A stretch of 64,000 bases of DNA from Ensifer sesbaniae (GTDB lineage Bacteria; Pseudomonadota; Alphaproteobacteria; Rhizobiales; Rhizobiaceae). The position numbers and the translations under genes are program-made. The notes beneath the pieces were generated by a model. It was not told the DNA's origin, made no database searches, and saw only the letters and a program-made list of their open reading frames with translations. Location of the stretch: positions 1,674,001 to 1,738,000 of the forward strand of contig NZ_JABEKU010000001.1 of the NCBI RefSeq assembly GCF_013283665.1. Reading direction: 5' to 3'. Numbering within the stretch: the stretch's first letter is position 1; each line of letters opens with the position of its first letter. Shown here piece by piece: positions 26,536 to 35,993 of the stretch.

Positions 26536-27177
26536 TCAGCCGCGACGCCCGCCCTCCAGGATGCGGAGATGTCGGACCCGACGGAACTCGCCGAAAACTC
26601 CTTCGCCGCCCTGTGAATCTGCGCGGGGCGGGACATATTCCGTCGCCTGTTCTTCGCGAAACACGGCTGTGCGATCGGGATCGAGGATTTTCATGCCGGT
26701 GACGTCAAGGCCTTCCACCGACGTCGCATGCAACCAGTACGGGCGGGAAAGCGGCGAGAGTGCACCCAGGATTCGGTCGCTTGCACCTTCGGTCGAGGCG
26801 AGCGGCAGCAACAGCGCTTCGACCTCGATCTCGCGCGCATCGGCGGTACGGCCCCTGGCGGACAGCATCACCGGCACCCGGTGTGTCATCACCTGGCCGG
26901 CCATGCGCTGCGCCTTGGCCGCCTGCGCGTTCAGCCAGAGCAAGCCGAATTGCCGCCCGCGCAACTCAAGGCCGAAGAGGGCGCAGACATGGGTTCCCGC
27001 CAGACGAAACGAGATGCCGGCGTTGCGGTCACGCTCGAGAATGAACAGGTTGGGGAGCAGCGTGCGGATGTCCCCCGGCTCGAGTTCGTCCCGACGGGGA
27101 AGGTCGCGCTTGCCGCGAATGGTGTTCCAGTATCGGAAAAGCTCCGTGCTCGTATTGCTGCGCATCTTTGCGTTCAT
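26536..27177 (-). CDS. PAS-domain (PAS_5 family) protein
   Basis: This 213-residue protein matches the alphaproteobacterial PAS_5 family: STELFRYWNTIRGKRDLPRRDELEPGDIRTLLPNLFILE, then FRLAGTHVCALFGLELRGRQF and a C-terminal region with HATSVEGLDVTGMKIL. No output domain follows, so it is a stand-alone sensory domain. The start is uncertain: ATG at 27177 (MNAKMRSN) gives the family-like N-terminus, while ATG at 27228 would add 17 residues. It follows the PilZ gene's direction and lies 108 bases upstream of it. Confidence 0.82.
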   Translation of the reverse strand: MNAKMRSNTSTELFRYWNTIRGKRDLPRRDELEPGDIRTLLPNLFILERDRNAGISFRLAGTHVCALFGLELRGRQFGLLWLNAQAAKAQRMAGQVMTHRVPVMLSARGRTADAREIEVEALLLPLASTEGASDRILGALSPLSRPYWLHATSVEGLDVTGMKILDPDRTAVFREEQATEYVPPRADSQGGEGVFGEFRRVRHLRILEGGRRG

Positions 27178-27338
27178 TCCATTTCTGCGAGCCGTCTGTG
27201 CCGGTCTGGCACATGTTTGGCCGTTCATCGCGGTATTGAGATCAATGGAGCGAAAACCATGCCAGCTCGAAATTAAGGTTAACGAACGGTTTCGATTGCA
27301 CGCGGGCGCCGCGACTGGCACTGGAAGACATGACTTCA

Positions 27339-27420
27339 CGAAGCGTTGGCTTCGGCACTTGAACTGGAGCTCGGATTTGAGCTTGGCGACCGTTCAGTTT
27401 TTACTGGACGGTCTTTTTTT
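27339..27420 (+). ncRNA. Candidate trans-encoded small RNA with intrinsic terminator
   Basis: Three consecutive hairpins lie in the gap between the divergent PAS and rhomboid genes. They are CGAAGC/GCTTCG (27339-27354), AGCTC/GAGCT (27368-27383), and a 10-bp terminator stem GACCGTTCAG/CTGGACGGTC (27388-27413) followed by seven T. No plus-strand protein gene ends upstream of this terminator; the PAS gene lies on the opposite strand. The transcript must therefore start within or upstream of 27200-27335. I could not find a clear promoter, so the 5' end is unknown and the given start marks the first hairpin only. Confidence 0.6.
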
Positions 27421-27510
27421 GTTTGCTTATGGCTGGGCGCCCCCAGTCCGGTCCGAATCCGGCGATGTCATGCCATCGCCTCTATCGAATTCGATCGAAC
27501 GGACCAATCG

Positions 27511-28260
27511 ATGGAGAAAGCAGCAGCCATGGAACGAGATCAGACGGCAACGCCGCCGGAGACGGACCGGGACAGCGCCGCCGGTCCTTCGCGTGAGCCT
27601 GCCTTCAATCTGCCGGCCGGACTGACCGGCATCCTGCTGTTTCTGATCGCCATTCACGCCTTGCGCACCTATGTCCTGACGCCTGCGATCGATCAGGAGA
27701 TCATCTTCAACTTCGCCTTTTTGCCGGCGCGCTACGATCACCCCTTGGCCGAGCAGGGGCTCGCCTGGCTGTGGAGCCCCATTACCTATTCGTTCCTGCA
27801 CGGGAGCTGGGAGCACCTGATCTTCAATATCTTCTGGATGGTCGCCTTCGGTGCTCCGGTCGTACGCCGCATCGGCATGGGGCGGCTGGCGGTGTTCTGG
27901 TGCCTTTCGGCTGCGGCCGCCGTTGCGCTGCACACGGCATTTCATTGGGGTGAGATGATCGTGGTCGTCGGCGCTTCGGGTGTCGTTTCCGGTTTCATGG
28001 GCGCGGCGGCGCGCTTCGTCTTCTCGCCAAGTGGACGGATCAGCCGGCAATTTGCCCATCTCAACCGACGGCTGCCTGTCAGCGAATCATTGGCAAATCG
28101 CTCTGTTCTGATCTTCACCGGGATCTGGTTCCTCACCAACTTCCTGATCGGGCTTGGCATGTTCACGCCTGGCGGCGCGGGCAGCATCGCCTGGGAGGCC
28201 CATATCGGCGGTTTCCTTTTCGGCTTTCTTCTCTTCGGCCTTTTCGACCCGCGCGACTGA
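27511..28260 (+). CDS. Rhomboid-family intramembrane serine protease
   Basis: This 249-residue protein has six predicted helices after a hydrophilic N-terminus of about 30 residues. The rhomboid features are present: the WSPITYSFLHGSWEHLIFNIFWM segment (HxxxN type), the nucleophile serine in VVGASGVVSGFMG and the catalytic His in WEAHIGGFLFGFLLFG. It cleaves transmembrane substrates in the inner membrane; the substrate is unknown. ATG at 27511 is used; a second ATG at 27529 with GGAG upstream at 27513-27516 is also plausible. The preceding terminator (27388-27420) shows it is not part of the upstream transcript. Confidence 0.9.
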   Translation: MEKAAAMERDQTATPPETDRDSAAGPSREPAFNLPAGLTGILLFLIAIHALRTYVLTPAIDQEIIFNFAFLPARYDHPLAEQGLAWLWSPITYSFLHGSWEHLIFNIFWMVAFGAPVVRRIGMGRLAVFWCLSAAAAVALHTAFHWGEMIVVVGASGVVSGFMGAAARFVFSPSGRISRQFAHLNRRLPVSESLANRSVLIFTGIWFLTNFLIGLGMFTPGGAGSIAWEAHIGGFLFGFLLFGLFDPRD

Positions 28261-28522
28261 CGGCCGGGGAAAGATCGGCGCACGGCGCTGCTGAGCGCTT
28301 GATTTCCCAAGGGTGCTGGCGCACCATTTGCTGCGGTCGCCGATTGTCGAGAGGCAGGCGGCCTGTGAAGGCCGGGTATCGAAAGCCCATTCGCGTCTGA
28401 GGAGCACGCGGGCAGGCGATCGTAAGCGGCCAGGGTGCAGGTTCCATCGCCCGACCGTACCGCACGAGAGACGGCTGGACCTTCCCTGCCGACCCGGTGT
28501 TGTCGCAACGGGAGATGTGCGC

Positions 28523-28951
28523 ATGTCAGTAAAAGCAATACTCGATGAGAAGGGCCGCAATGTCGTAACGGTCGGCCCGCAGATGCCAGTCCAACAGGCT
28601 GCCATTCTCTTGCGTGACAATCATATCGGTGCGGTCATCATCGTCGATGCGGACGATCAGATCGCAGGCATCCTCACCGAGCGCGACATCGTCGCAGCGA
28701 TCGCCAAGCAGGGAGCCACCTGTCTCGAAAGGCCGGTCGCGGCCGTCATGTGGCAGAACGTCTATAGCTGCACCGAGGAAATGTCCGTCCAGGCCCTGAT
28801 GGAAATGATGAGCAAGCTCAGGGCCCGTCATCTGCCGGTCGAAAGAGATGGCCGCCTCGCCGGCATCGTTTCGATCGGAGACGTGATCAAGCACCACATC
28901 CGTGCGATCGAGCACGAGACCGAACAGATCAAAGCCTATATCGCTGGCTAA
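28523..28951 (+). CDS. Tandem CBS-domain protein
   Basis: This 142-residue soluble protein consists of two CBS domains. The first, at about residues 10-65, contains the GAVIIVDADDQIAGILTERDI pattern. The second, at about 75-135, contains the RARHLPVERDGRLAGIVSIGDV pattern. CBS pairs bind adenosyl ligands such as AMP, ATP or SAM and usually act as sensors; no catalytic domain is attached. ATG at 28523 is preceded by GGGAGATG. A GC-rich hairpin just after the stop may end transcription. Confidence 0.9.
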   Translation: MSVKAILDEKGRNVVTVGPQMPVQQAAILLRDNHIGAVIIVDADDQIAGILTERDIVAAIAKQGATCLERPVAAVMWQNVYSCTEEMSVQALMEMMSKLRARHLPVERDGRLAGIVSIGDVIKHHIRAIEHETEQIKAYIAG

Positions 28952-28956
28952 CGGGT

Positions 28957-28976
28957 AGGGCGGCCCACGCCGCCCT
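28957..28976 (+). terminator. Hairpin after the CBS gene
   Basis: AGGGCGG pairs with CCGCCCT around a six-base loop, five bases after the stop codon. Only CTTA follows, so termination efficiency is doubtful. Confidence 0.45.
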
Positions 28977-29117
28977 CTTATCCGCCTCGGATACGTCGTC
29001 CTGCTTGTAGCGACGACGCGCGAAGCGGTTCTTCGGCTTCGCGAAGGGGTTCCTTCAAATGAGCAATGCCCCGCGCCATCACCGCGGGGCCAACGCAGAA
29101 GATTGATGGGATGCGCG

Positions 29118-30077
29118 TCAGCGCACGAGCGCGTCCTGCATTCTGCGGATTTCCATGAGCTTGGCCTTCGCTTCGTGGTAGCCGCGGTCGATCGCCTCAC
29201 CTGCACGATGAAACTCCGACAGGCCGATATCGTTGAGCTTGGGGTGCAACGCCAGATCCGGCGGATCACCGGCAAGGCGGGCCCGCGAAATACGATCCTG
29301 GATGATATTGAAGGCCTGAACCATCACGCCAGTCATGCCGAGGCGGGAGTGATGGGTCGCTTCCTTCTCATGTGCATCAGGCGTTTCCATCCCAGCGCTG
29401 TGCTTGACGACGGCGGAGCGGCCATAGAGGTCGTAGTTCAGGTTGACGGCGACGACGAGTTGCTGCTCGTGAGCGCGGCAGACCGAGACCGGGACTGGAT
29501 TGACGAGCGCGCCGTCAATGAGCGTGCGCCCGTTCGCCTTGATCGGTTCGAAGATGCCGGGCAGCGCGTAGGAGGCGCGGATCGCGGTGATGAGCGATCC
29601 CTTTTCGAGCCAAACCTCGTGACCGCTATGCACTTCGGTCGCAACGGCGATGAACGGTCGGTCGAGACCTTCGATGCTGAGACCTTCCAGGTGCTCCTGC
29701 ATGCGTTTGGTCAGGCGGAGACCGCCGAAGAGACCGCCGCCGCCAATGGCGAAGTCGAGCAGGCCAGCGATCCGCCGAACGGTGAGGGAGCGGGCGAAGG
29801 CCTCGAGTTCGTCGAGTTTGCCGGCAAGGTAGCAGCCGCCGACGAGCGCGCCGATCGACGTGCCGGCAATCATGCCGACTTCGATGCCTTCCTCGTCGAG
29901 GGCGCGCAGCACGCCGATATGCGCCCAACCGCGGGCGGCGCCGCCCCCAAGGGCAATGGCGATCTTCGGTTTTTGCGGGGGTGTCGCAGGTTCTGGCGGC
30001 GTTGTTGAAATCGATGTTCCGTCCAAGTCGGACGGATCTGTAATTTGGTTGCTACGCGTAAAAGTCCAGTTCAACAT
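29118..30077 (-). CDS. Patatin-like phospholipase (RssA family)
   Basis: This 319-residue protein has the patatin catalytic elements. These are the oxyanion-hole motif GGGAARGWAHIGVL, the nucleophile serine in GTSIGALVGG and the catalytic Asp in DGALVNPVPV. It is a predicted serine hydrolase of the Ser-Asp dyad type acting on lipid esters; members of the RssA group are cytoplasmic or membrane-associated. There is no signal peptide. ATG is at 30075-30077. A GC-rich inverted repeat at 29068-29090, downstream, may act as a weak terminator. Confidence 0.9.
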   Translation of the reverse strand: MLNWTFTRSNQITDPSDLDGTSISTTPPEPATPPQKPKIAIALGGGAARGWAHIGVLRALDEEGIEVGMIAGTSIGALVGGCYLAGKLDELEAFARSLTVRRIAGLLDFAIGGGGLFGGLRLTKRMQEHLEGLSIEGLDRPFIAVATEVHSGHEVWLEKGSLITAIRASYALPGIFEPIKANGRTLIDGALVNPVPVSVCRAHEQQLVVAVNLNYDLYGRSAVVKHSAGMETPDAHEKEATHHSRLGMTGVMVQAFNIIQDRISRARLAGDPPDLALHPKLNDIGLSEFHRAGEAIDRGYHEAKAKLMEIRRMQDALVR

Positions 30078-30476
30078 CCGGCACCTCCAACACCGCCGAA
30101 TACTCCGCAGCGCGACACGTCGATGAGAATGCGCGAAGATCGCTGTGGCAATTCATCATTGACTTAACTTCCCAGGACCGAATTCGATCCTGGAGAGAGG
30201 CATATTGATGCGCGCGTCTTGGGAGGCTTCGCCAAGCCGGCGCAGGTGCCGGCCTCGTCCTATTCCATTGCTGAAAGACTGGCACCGTACTTAGGTATAT
30301 CACCGATCCCGTCGCCGATTGCGGCATGACCGATAAATATTGGATACAGTTTGCAATACAATCGGGAACGTTGCCGCTCCCCCCGTCGCGCCGCATCCTT
30401 GCTTGAGGATTAGGCGCTCGCTTGGTTTCCAAATGATAAATATAGCATGTGGCCGCATCAAAAAGATGCGCGATTC
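30078..30476. other. 399-bp intergenic region
   Basis: This gap lies between the start of the patatin gene and the stop of hisI, both on the minus strand. It must contain the patatin-gene promoter. A minus-strand open frame at 30052-30432 overlaps the patatin start and does not look protein-like. I see no gene, repeat or strong terminator. Confidence 0.5.
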
Positions 30477-30929
30477 CTAATTTTTATCGTAGATTTCGGC
30501 AGGGTCGAAGTGCCTGTGGTCGTCGGTGATTGTGACGATGGCCTGGCCGCTCTCGACGCCGACCGTGCGATAAAAACAGGACCGGCGACCGGTGTGGCAG
30601 GTGGCGTCGTGACCGCCCACCGAGACCTTCAGCCAGATCGCATCCTGGTCGCAATCGGTGCGGATCTCCTTGACGGTCTGGAGGTTGCCGGAGCTTTCGC
30701 CCTTCTTCCAGAGGCTCTTGCGCGAGCGGCTGTAATAGTGCGCGATACCCGTCTCGATCGTCAGCGCCAGGGCCTCGGCGTTCATATGGGCAACCATCAA
30801 GAGTTCGCCGTCCCGCACGTCCGTGACGACAGCGGTGATCAGGCCCTTTTCGTCGAAACGGGGCGTGAAGGCCGGTCCGGATTCCAGCTCGGCCTTGTTG
30901 GAAGAGGGGGCGTCGAAGATGAGCGTCAT
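30477..30929 (-). CDS. hisI: Phosphoribosyl-AMP cyclohydrolase
   Basis: This 150-residue enzyme opens the adenine ring of phosphoribosyl-AMP in the third step of histidine synthesis. The family motifs are complete: [12 protein letters not shown], the [16 protein letters not shown] block, the [11 protein letters not shown] metal site and the Zn-binding cysteines in [14 protein letters not shown]. It is the single-domain form without HisE. ATG at 30927-30929 begins MTLIFDAP. It lies 24 bases downstream of folE on the same strand, probably in one operon. Confidence 0.95.
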   Translation of the reverse strand: MTLIFDAPSSNKAELESGPAFTPRFDEKGLITAVVTDVRDGELLMVAHMNAEALALTIETGIAHYYSRSRKSLWKKGESSGNLQTVKEIRTDCDQDAIWLKVSVGGHDATCHTGRRSCFYRTVGVESGQAIVTITDDHRHFDPAEIYDKN

Positions 30930-30952
30930 GGAAGGCTCCGTCTGTCGGAGCC

Positions 30953-31570
<618 letters not shown>

Positions 31571-31910
31571 AATGGCCTCTTTGAGCAATACGGGATTGCT
31601 TGACGTTTTATCTTTCGGACAACTCGCCACTGGCCATTCGCCTAACCCTGCAGGCTTGGGTTCCGTTGGCGGGCTCCGGGGCTTTCGGGTCCTGGCTTAG
31701 CAGTGCACTGGACCTTCCGGCACGGTTTCCCAAACAACAGGCGACATAGTTCCTCTTGCGGAACTGTCGCCCCAACACGACATAGCATATAGTATGGTGC
31801 CACAGAGATGAAAGAGGCGGAGCGTGTCGCGTCGTGCTTTTTTCCTGCCTACCGGAGAAAATCATGTGTCGATCACTCAAAACCGCGAAAAATCAGTCGG
31901 ATCGCGTCAA
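31571..31910. other. 340-bp divergent intergenic region
   Basis: This gap separates folE (minus) and the IscU-like gene (plus). The frame of the latter is open from 31824 with a GTG start, so its 5' part could encode 29 extra residues. I see no repeat or terminator and no convincing promoter match. Confidence 0.45.
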
Positions 31911-32357
31911 ATGATGGATGACATCTACAACAGCCGAATTCTCGAATTTGCCGGCAACATTCCGCGCATCGGAACGCTCTCGGACGCCGACGCGGACGCG
32001 ACCGCGCATTCGAAGCTCTGCGGTTCGAAGGTGCATATCTGGCTGAAGATGGACGGCGACGTGGTCACCGATTTTGCCCATGACGTGAGGGCCTGCGCGC
32101 TGGGTCAGGCATCTTCCTCGATCATGGCGCGCCATGTCGTCGGCGCCGGTGCGGAGGAAATCCGCCAGGCACGTGCGGACATGCTTGCCATGTTGAAGGC
32201 GGACGGCGAGGGGCCGTCCGGGCGCTTCGAGGACATGCGCTTTCTGCGCCCCGTCAAGGACTACAAGGCGCGCCACGCATCGACGATGCTGACTTTTGAT
32301 GCCGTGGTCGACGCCATCGAGCAGATCGAAGCCAAGCGGCTGCTCGCGGCCGTCTGA
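31911..32357 (+). CDS. IscU/NifU-like iron-sulfur scaffold protein, variant
   Basis: This 148-residue protein aligns with the IscU/NifU N-terminal scaffold fold. Two of the three cluster cysteines are kept: Cys37 in KLCGSKV and Cys62 in RACALGQASSS. The third position, normally Cys, is His122 in KARHASTML. The usual Asp after the first Cys is also absent. It may still bind a cluster or serve as a carrier. ATG at 31911 (or the next codon) gives the family-like DDIYNSRILEFAGN start. It heads a likely operon with yidD, DUF2267 and DUF1697 genes. Confidence 0.85.
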   Translation: MMDDIYNSRILEFAGNIPRIGTLSDADADATAHSKLCGSKVHIWLKMDGDVVTDFAHDVRACALGQASSSIMARHVVGAGAEEIRQARADMLAMLKADGEGPSGRFEDMRFLRPVKDYKARHASTMLTFDAVVDAIEQIEAKRLLAAV

Positions 32358-32358
32358 C

Positions 32359-32733
32359 ATGTGCGGCGAACCGAATTGTCGGCATTCGCCGCACAGCGGT
32401 GCGGAGCCGGCGGCGCATGGTCGAAACTGGAATGGCCCGTTTCGCAAGACTCCGGGGCGGCTGATCGGGATGGCGCTGATCCGCGCCTACCAGCTTACGC
32501 TTTCGAGCTTCATCGGCAATTCGTGCCGGCACCTGCCGACCTGTTCGGAATACGGCTATGAGGCAATCGCGCGTCATGGCCTCTGGGCCGGAGGTTGGAT
32601 GACGCTGTTTCGCGTCGCCCGCTGCGGGCCAGGCGGGACGCACGGTTTTGATCCGGTGCCGGAACGGCTCGAGTCTCGCCTCGTGTGGTATGCGCCGTGG
32701 CGCTACTGGCGACCGCGGCCGAAGGTTGGTTGA
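32359..32733 (+). CDS. yidD: Membrane protein insertion efficiency factor YidD
   Basis: This 124-residue protein contains the YidD signature: RAYQLTLSSFIGNSCRHLPTCSEYGYEAI followed by RVARCGPGGTHGFDPVP, with the conserved cysteines. YidD assists insertion of inner-membrane proteins, working with YidC. It has an N-terminal extension of about 35 residues compared with the short enterobacterial form. ATG at 32359 begins one base after the stop of the IscU-like gene, so it is tightly coupled to it. It is not next to rnpA or yidC here. Confidence 0.9.
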   Translation: MCGEPNCRHSPHSGAEPAAHGRNWNGPFRKTPGRLIGMALIRAYQLTLSSFIGNSCRHLPTCSEYGYEAIARHGLWAGGWMTLFRVARCGPGGTHGFDPVPERLESRLVWYAPWRYWRPRPKVG

Positions 32734-32738
32734 TCACG

Positions 32739-33158
32739 ATGCCCATGCCGATGGAATACCGCCAGGCCTCGGTCGACTTCGACCGGTTCATCCTCGACGT
32801 GCGCGAGCTGGCCGGGCTGCAGACGACGAACCAGGCCTATACGATGGTTCAGGCGGTGTTCCAGACTTTCCGGCGGCGATTGGATCTTGAGGAGGCCATC
32901 CTGTTCGCAGATGTCTTGCCGCCGGTGCTGCGCGCGATTTTCGTCGCCGAATGGGACCTCGAAGAACCGAAGAGCCCGTTTTCGGGCCGTATCGCCATGA
33001 CCCGCGAGGTGCAGGCGTTCCGGCCCGATCACAATCTTTCGCCGGACAGCGCGATCGTCGATGTGGCTGCCGCCCTGCGTCGCAACATCGACGAGGCAAA
33101 GCTCGATCGGGTTCTCGCCCGCCTGCCGGCGGGCGCCGCGGATTTCTGGCGTGCATGA
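32739..33158 (+). CDS. DUF2267 domain protein
   Basis: This 139-residue protein matches DUF2267 through YRQASVDFDRFILDVRELAGLQTTNQAYTMVQAVFQTFRRRL and the FADVLPPVLRAIFV segment. It is mostly helical and soluble, with no known function. The start is one of three closely spaced in-frame ATGs (32739, 32745, 32751), and the first is used here. It starts five bases after yidD and its stop overlaps an in-frame ATG of the next gene. Confidence 0.85.
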   Translation: MPMPMEYRQASVDFDRFILDVRELAGLQTTNQAYTMVQAVFQTFRRRLDLEEAILFADVLPPVLRAIFVAEWDLEEPKSPFSGRIAMTREVQAFRPDHNLSPDSAIVDVAAALRRNIDEAKLDRVLARLPAGAADFWRA

Positions 33159-33169
33159 ACGGAGAAGAG

Positions 33170-33709
33170 ATGAACAGCTACGTTGCCTTGCTCTACAGCA
33201 TCGTTCTTGGTGCCGGGCGACGGGTCGTGATGGCCGATCTCAGAGAGATGGCTGAAGGCCTCGGCTACCGTTCGCCGCGAACGTTGGTTGCGACAGGCAA
33301 TCTTGTGTTTGAGGCCGGACAAATGTCCACTAGAGACCTCGAATCGCCGCTTGAGACGGCTTTCGCGAAGACATTTGGCCGGCATGTCGACATAATTGTC
33401 CGGTCCGGCGCCGGCTGGCGGAAGCTCGCGGCATCAAATCCGTTTCGCGATGAGGGCGAAGAAGACGCGACGCGTGTCCATGTGCGGGTGATGCGCGATC
33501 CGCTGACGGACGCCGCGCTCGCAGGTCTCGAGCGTTACTGTGTCGCCGGCGAACGGCTGGCAATCGTCGACGGCGATCTGTGGGTCCATTTCACCGGCAA
33601 GGCGAGCGAATCGAAACTCCTGGGTGCGATGACGACCAAGCGTCTCGGTGTCGGAACGTTCCGCAACTGGAATACGGTGAAGGGGCTTGCCGAGATGCTG
33701 CGCCGCTAG
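33170..33709 (+). CDS. DUF1697 family protein
   Basis: This 179-residue protein matches DUF1697: YVALLYSIVLGAGRRVVMADLREMAEGLGY at the start, the LVATGNLVFEAG block and the C-terminal KRLGVGTFRNWNTVKGLAEML. The function is unknown. ATG at 33170 is preceded by GGAGAAGAG and gives the family-typical N-terminus. An ATG at 33155, overlapping the DUF2267 stop in an ATGA junction, would add five residues. Confidence 0.88.
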   Translation: MNSYVALLYSIVLGAGRRVVMADLREMAEGLGYRSPRTLVATGNLVFEAGQMSTRDLESPLETAFAKTFGRHVDIIVRSGAGWRKLAASNPFRDEGEEDATRVHVRVMRDPLTDAALAGLERYCVAGERLAIVDGDLWVHFTGKASESKLLGAMTTKRLGVGTFRNWNTVKGLAEMLRR

Positions 33710-33759
33710 GCTCCATCGCTGCCTTCACCTTTACTCACTTTCGAAAACCCTTTATCAGG

Positions 33760-33855
33760 CTACGCGTGTTTCCCCGGGTCGCCTCCGGCCTGGGGCAAAA
33801 CATGCAGCAATCCAAAGCACTACAGCGATCTATGCGCGTCCGACGGATGCGACGC
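33760..33855. repeat. 48-base palindromic element with conserved 3' tail
   Basis: Positions 33760-33807 form a 48-base imperfect palindrome with CCCC/GGGG and TGTTT/AAAACA arms, ending ACATGCAG. The following 48 bases (AATCCAAAGCACTACAGCG, then ATCTATGCGCGTC) closely match the tail after the element at 10246. It sits in the 222-bp gap upstream of thrS. Confidence 0.72.
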
Positions 33856-33931
33856 TGTATCGTCATTCACCGGTCGTTGCCGGTCAACCATACCACCCGC
33901 ATTCGTTGGCGGGACTGGATAGGAGATCATT

Positions 33932-35914
33932 ATGTCGAATTCCGTTTCCCTTACATTTCCCGATGGCTCGGTGCGCGAATATCCCTTCGGCACGACCGGC
34001 CGTGACGTAGCAGAATCGATTTCGAAGTCGCTCGCCAAAAAAGCCGTGGCGATTGCGCTCGACGACGAACTGCGCGACCTGTCCGATCCCGTGACCGATG
34101 GCAGGATCGAGATCGTCGTGCGCGACGACAAGCGCGCGCTGGAACTCATCCGTCACGATGCCGCGCACGTGATGGCCGAGGCTGTGCAGGAATTGTGGCC
34201 GGGAACGCAAGTGACCATCGGCCCGGTCATCGACAATGGCTTCTACTATGATTTCGCCCGCAACGAGCCCTTCACTCCGGACGATCTTCCGCTCATCGAA
34301 AAGCGGATGAAGGAGATCATCGCACGCAACAAGCCTTTCACCAAGGAAGTCTGGTCGCGCGAGAAGGCTCGCCGGGTCTTTGCTGAAAAGGGCGAGAGCT
34401 ACAAGGTCGAACTCGTCGACGCGATCCCCGAGGGACAAGATCTCAAGATCTATTATCAGGGCGACTGGTTCGACCTTTGCCGCGGCCCGCACATGGCGTC
34501 GACCGGTCAGATCGGCACGGCCTTCAAGCTGATGAAGGTGGCCGGCGCCTATTGGCGCGGCGACAGCAACAACGCGATGCTGACCCGCATCTACGGTACC
34601 GCCTGGCACACCCAGGAAGAGCTCGACCAGTATCTGCACGTGCTCGCCGAAGCCGAAAAGCGCGATCATCGTCGCCTCGGCCGCGAAATGGACCTGTTCC
34701 ATTTCCAGGAAGAGGGCCCGGGCGTCGTCTTCTGGCACGGCAAGGGCTGGCGTATGTTCCAGACGCTGGTGGCCTACATGCGCCGCCGGCTCGCAAACAC
34801 CTACCAGGAAGTCAACGCGCCGCAGGTGCTCGACAAGTCGCTCTGGGAAACCTCGGGTCACTGGGGCTGGTACCGTGACAACATGTTCAAGGTGACGGTC
34901 GCCGGTGATGAGACCGACGACGACCGCGTCTTCGCGCTGAAGCCGATGAACTGCCCCGGCCATATCCAGATCTTCAAGCATGGCCTGAAGTCCTATCGCG
35001 AACTTCCGGTTCGCCTGGCCGAGTTCGGCAACGTCCACCGCTACGAGCCCTCGGGCGCGCTCCACGGTCTGATGCGCGTGCGCGGCTTCACGCAGGACGA
35101 TGCCCACGTCTTCTGCACCGACGAGCAGATGGCGGCGGAATGCCTGCGCATCAACGACCTCATCCTCTCGGTTTACGAGGACTTCGGCTTCAAGGAAGTG
35201 GTGGTCAAGCTCTCCACTCGCCCGGACAAGCGCGTCGGCTCCGACGAGCTCTGGGATCGCGCCGAGAGCGTGATGATGGACGTGCTGAAGACGATCGAGG
35301 CGCAGTCGGAAGGCCGCATCAAGACCGGCATCCTGCCGGGCGAGGGTGCCTTCTACGGGCCGAAGTTCGAGTATACGCTGAAAGACGCAATCGGCCGCGA
35401 ATGGCAGTGCGGCACCACCCAGGTCGACTTCAACCTGCCGGAGCGTTTCGGCGCATTCTACATCGACAAGGAATCGGAAAAGCGCCAACCGGTCATGATC
35501 CATCGCGCCATCTGCGGTTCGATGGAGCGCTTCCTCGGCATTCTGATCGAGAACTTCGCCGGCCATATGCCGCTCTGGGTTTCGCCGCTGCAGGTCGTCG
35601 TCGCGACGATTACCTCGGAAGCCGACGACTACGGTCGCGAGGTTGCCGAGCTCCTGCGTGATGCGGGCTTGACCGTCGAGACCGACTTCCGCAACGAGAA
35701 GATCAACTACAAGGTCCGCGAACATTCGGTGACCAAGGTTCCGGTCATCGTCGTCTGCGGCAAGCGCGAGGCCGAAGAACGTTCGGTCAACATCCGCCGT
35801 CTGGGTTCCCAGGCGCAGACCGCGATGTCGCTCGACGAGGCGATTGCATCGCTCGCGTCGGAAGCCATGGCGCCGGACCTCAAGCGCAAGGCCGAAAAGA
35901 AAGCCCGGGGTTGA
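33932..35914 (+). CDS. thrS: Threonyl-tRNA synthetase
   Basis: This 660-residue class II synthetase charges tRNA-Thr. The order is: TGS domain (1-65, [19 protein letters not shown]); second additional (editing-type) domain with the [12 protein letters not shown] metal motif; catalytic core with [14 protein letters not shown] and the [14 protein letters not shown] motif 2; and an anticodon-binding domain from about 560. Length is normal. ATG at 33932 is preceded by AGGAGA. A 685-residue open frame on the opposite strand is a shadow. The stop codon lies in the loop of a GC-rich hairpin. Confidence 0.97.
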   Translation: MSNSVSLTFPDGSVREYPFGTTGRDVAESISKSLAKKAVAIALDDELRDLSDPVTDGRIEIVVRDDKRALELIRHDAAHVMAEAVQELWPGTQVTIGPVIDNGFYYDFARNEPFTPDDLPLIEKRMKEIIARNKPFTKEVWSREKARRVFAEKGESYKVELVDAIPEGQDLKIYYQGDWFDLCRGPHMASTGQIGTAFKLMKVAGAYWRGDSNNAMLTRIYGTAWHTQEELDQYLHVLAEAEKRDHRRLGREMDLFHFQEEGPGVVFWHGKGWRMFQTLVAYMRRRLANTYQEVNAPQVLDKSLWETSGHWGWYRDNMFKVTVAGDETDDDRVFALKPMNCPGHIQIFKHGLKSYRELPVRLAEFGNVHRYEPSGALHGLMRVRGFTQDDAHVFCTDEQMAAECLRINDLILSVYEDFGFKEVVVKLSTRPDKRVGSDELWDRAESVMMDVLKTIEAQSEGRIKTGILPGEGAFYGPKFEYTLKDAIGREWQCGTTQVDFNLPERFGAFYIDKESEKRQPVMIHRAICGSMERFLGILIENFAGHMPLWVSPLQVVVATITSEADDYGREVAELLRDAGLTVETDFRNEKINYKVREHSVTKVPVIVVCGKREAEERSVNIRRLGSQAQTAMSLDEAIASLASEAMAPDLKRKAEKKARG

Positions 35915-35924
35915 GACCCCGGGC
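35903..35924 (+). terminator. Terminator-like hairpin spanning the thrS stop
   Basis: GCCCGGGGT pairs perfectly with ACCCCGGGC around TGAG, the loop containing the stop codon. Only ACTTGCTTT follows, so this is probably a moderate terminator. Confidence 0.6.
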
Positions 35925-35993
35925 ACTTGCTTTGTCAGCAAACTGTCATATTAGCGGAATATCCGGATACGAGATGATCCATCGGAGAATTCC

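Noticed and set aside
30052-30432. 126-codon minus-strand frame upstream of the patatin gene
   Set aside because: It overlaps the patatin start, lacks a ribosome binding site and has no protein-like pattern.
33884-35941. 685-codon open frame on the minus strand opposite thrS
   Set aside because: It is the antisense shadow of a complete thrS. Its translation is rich in Asp, Arg, His and Val as expected for antisense of high-G+C coding DNA, and it has no recognisable domain.
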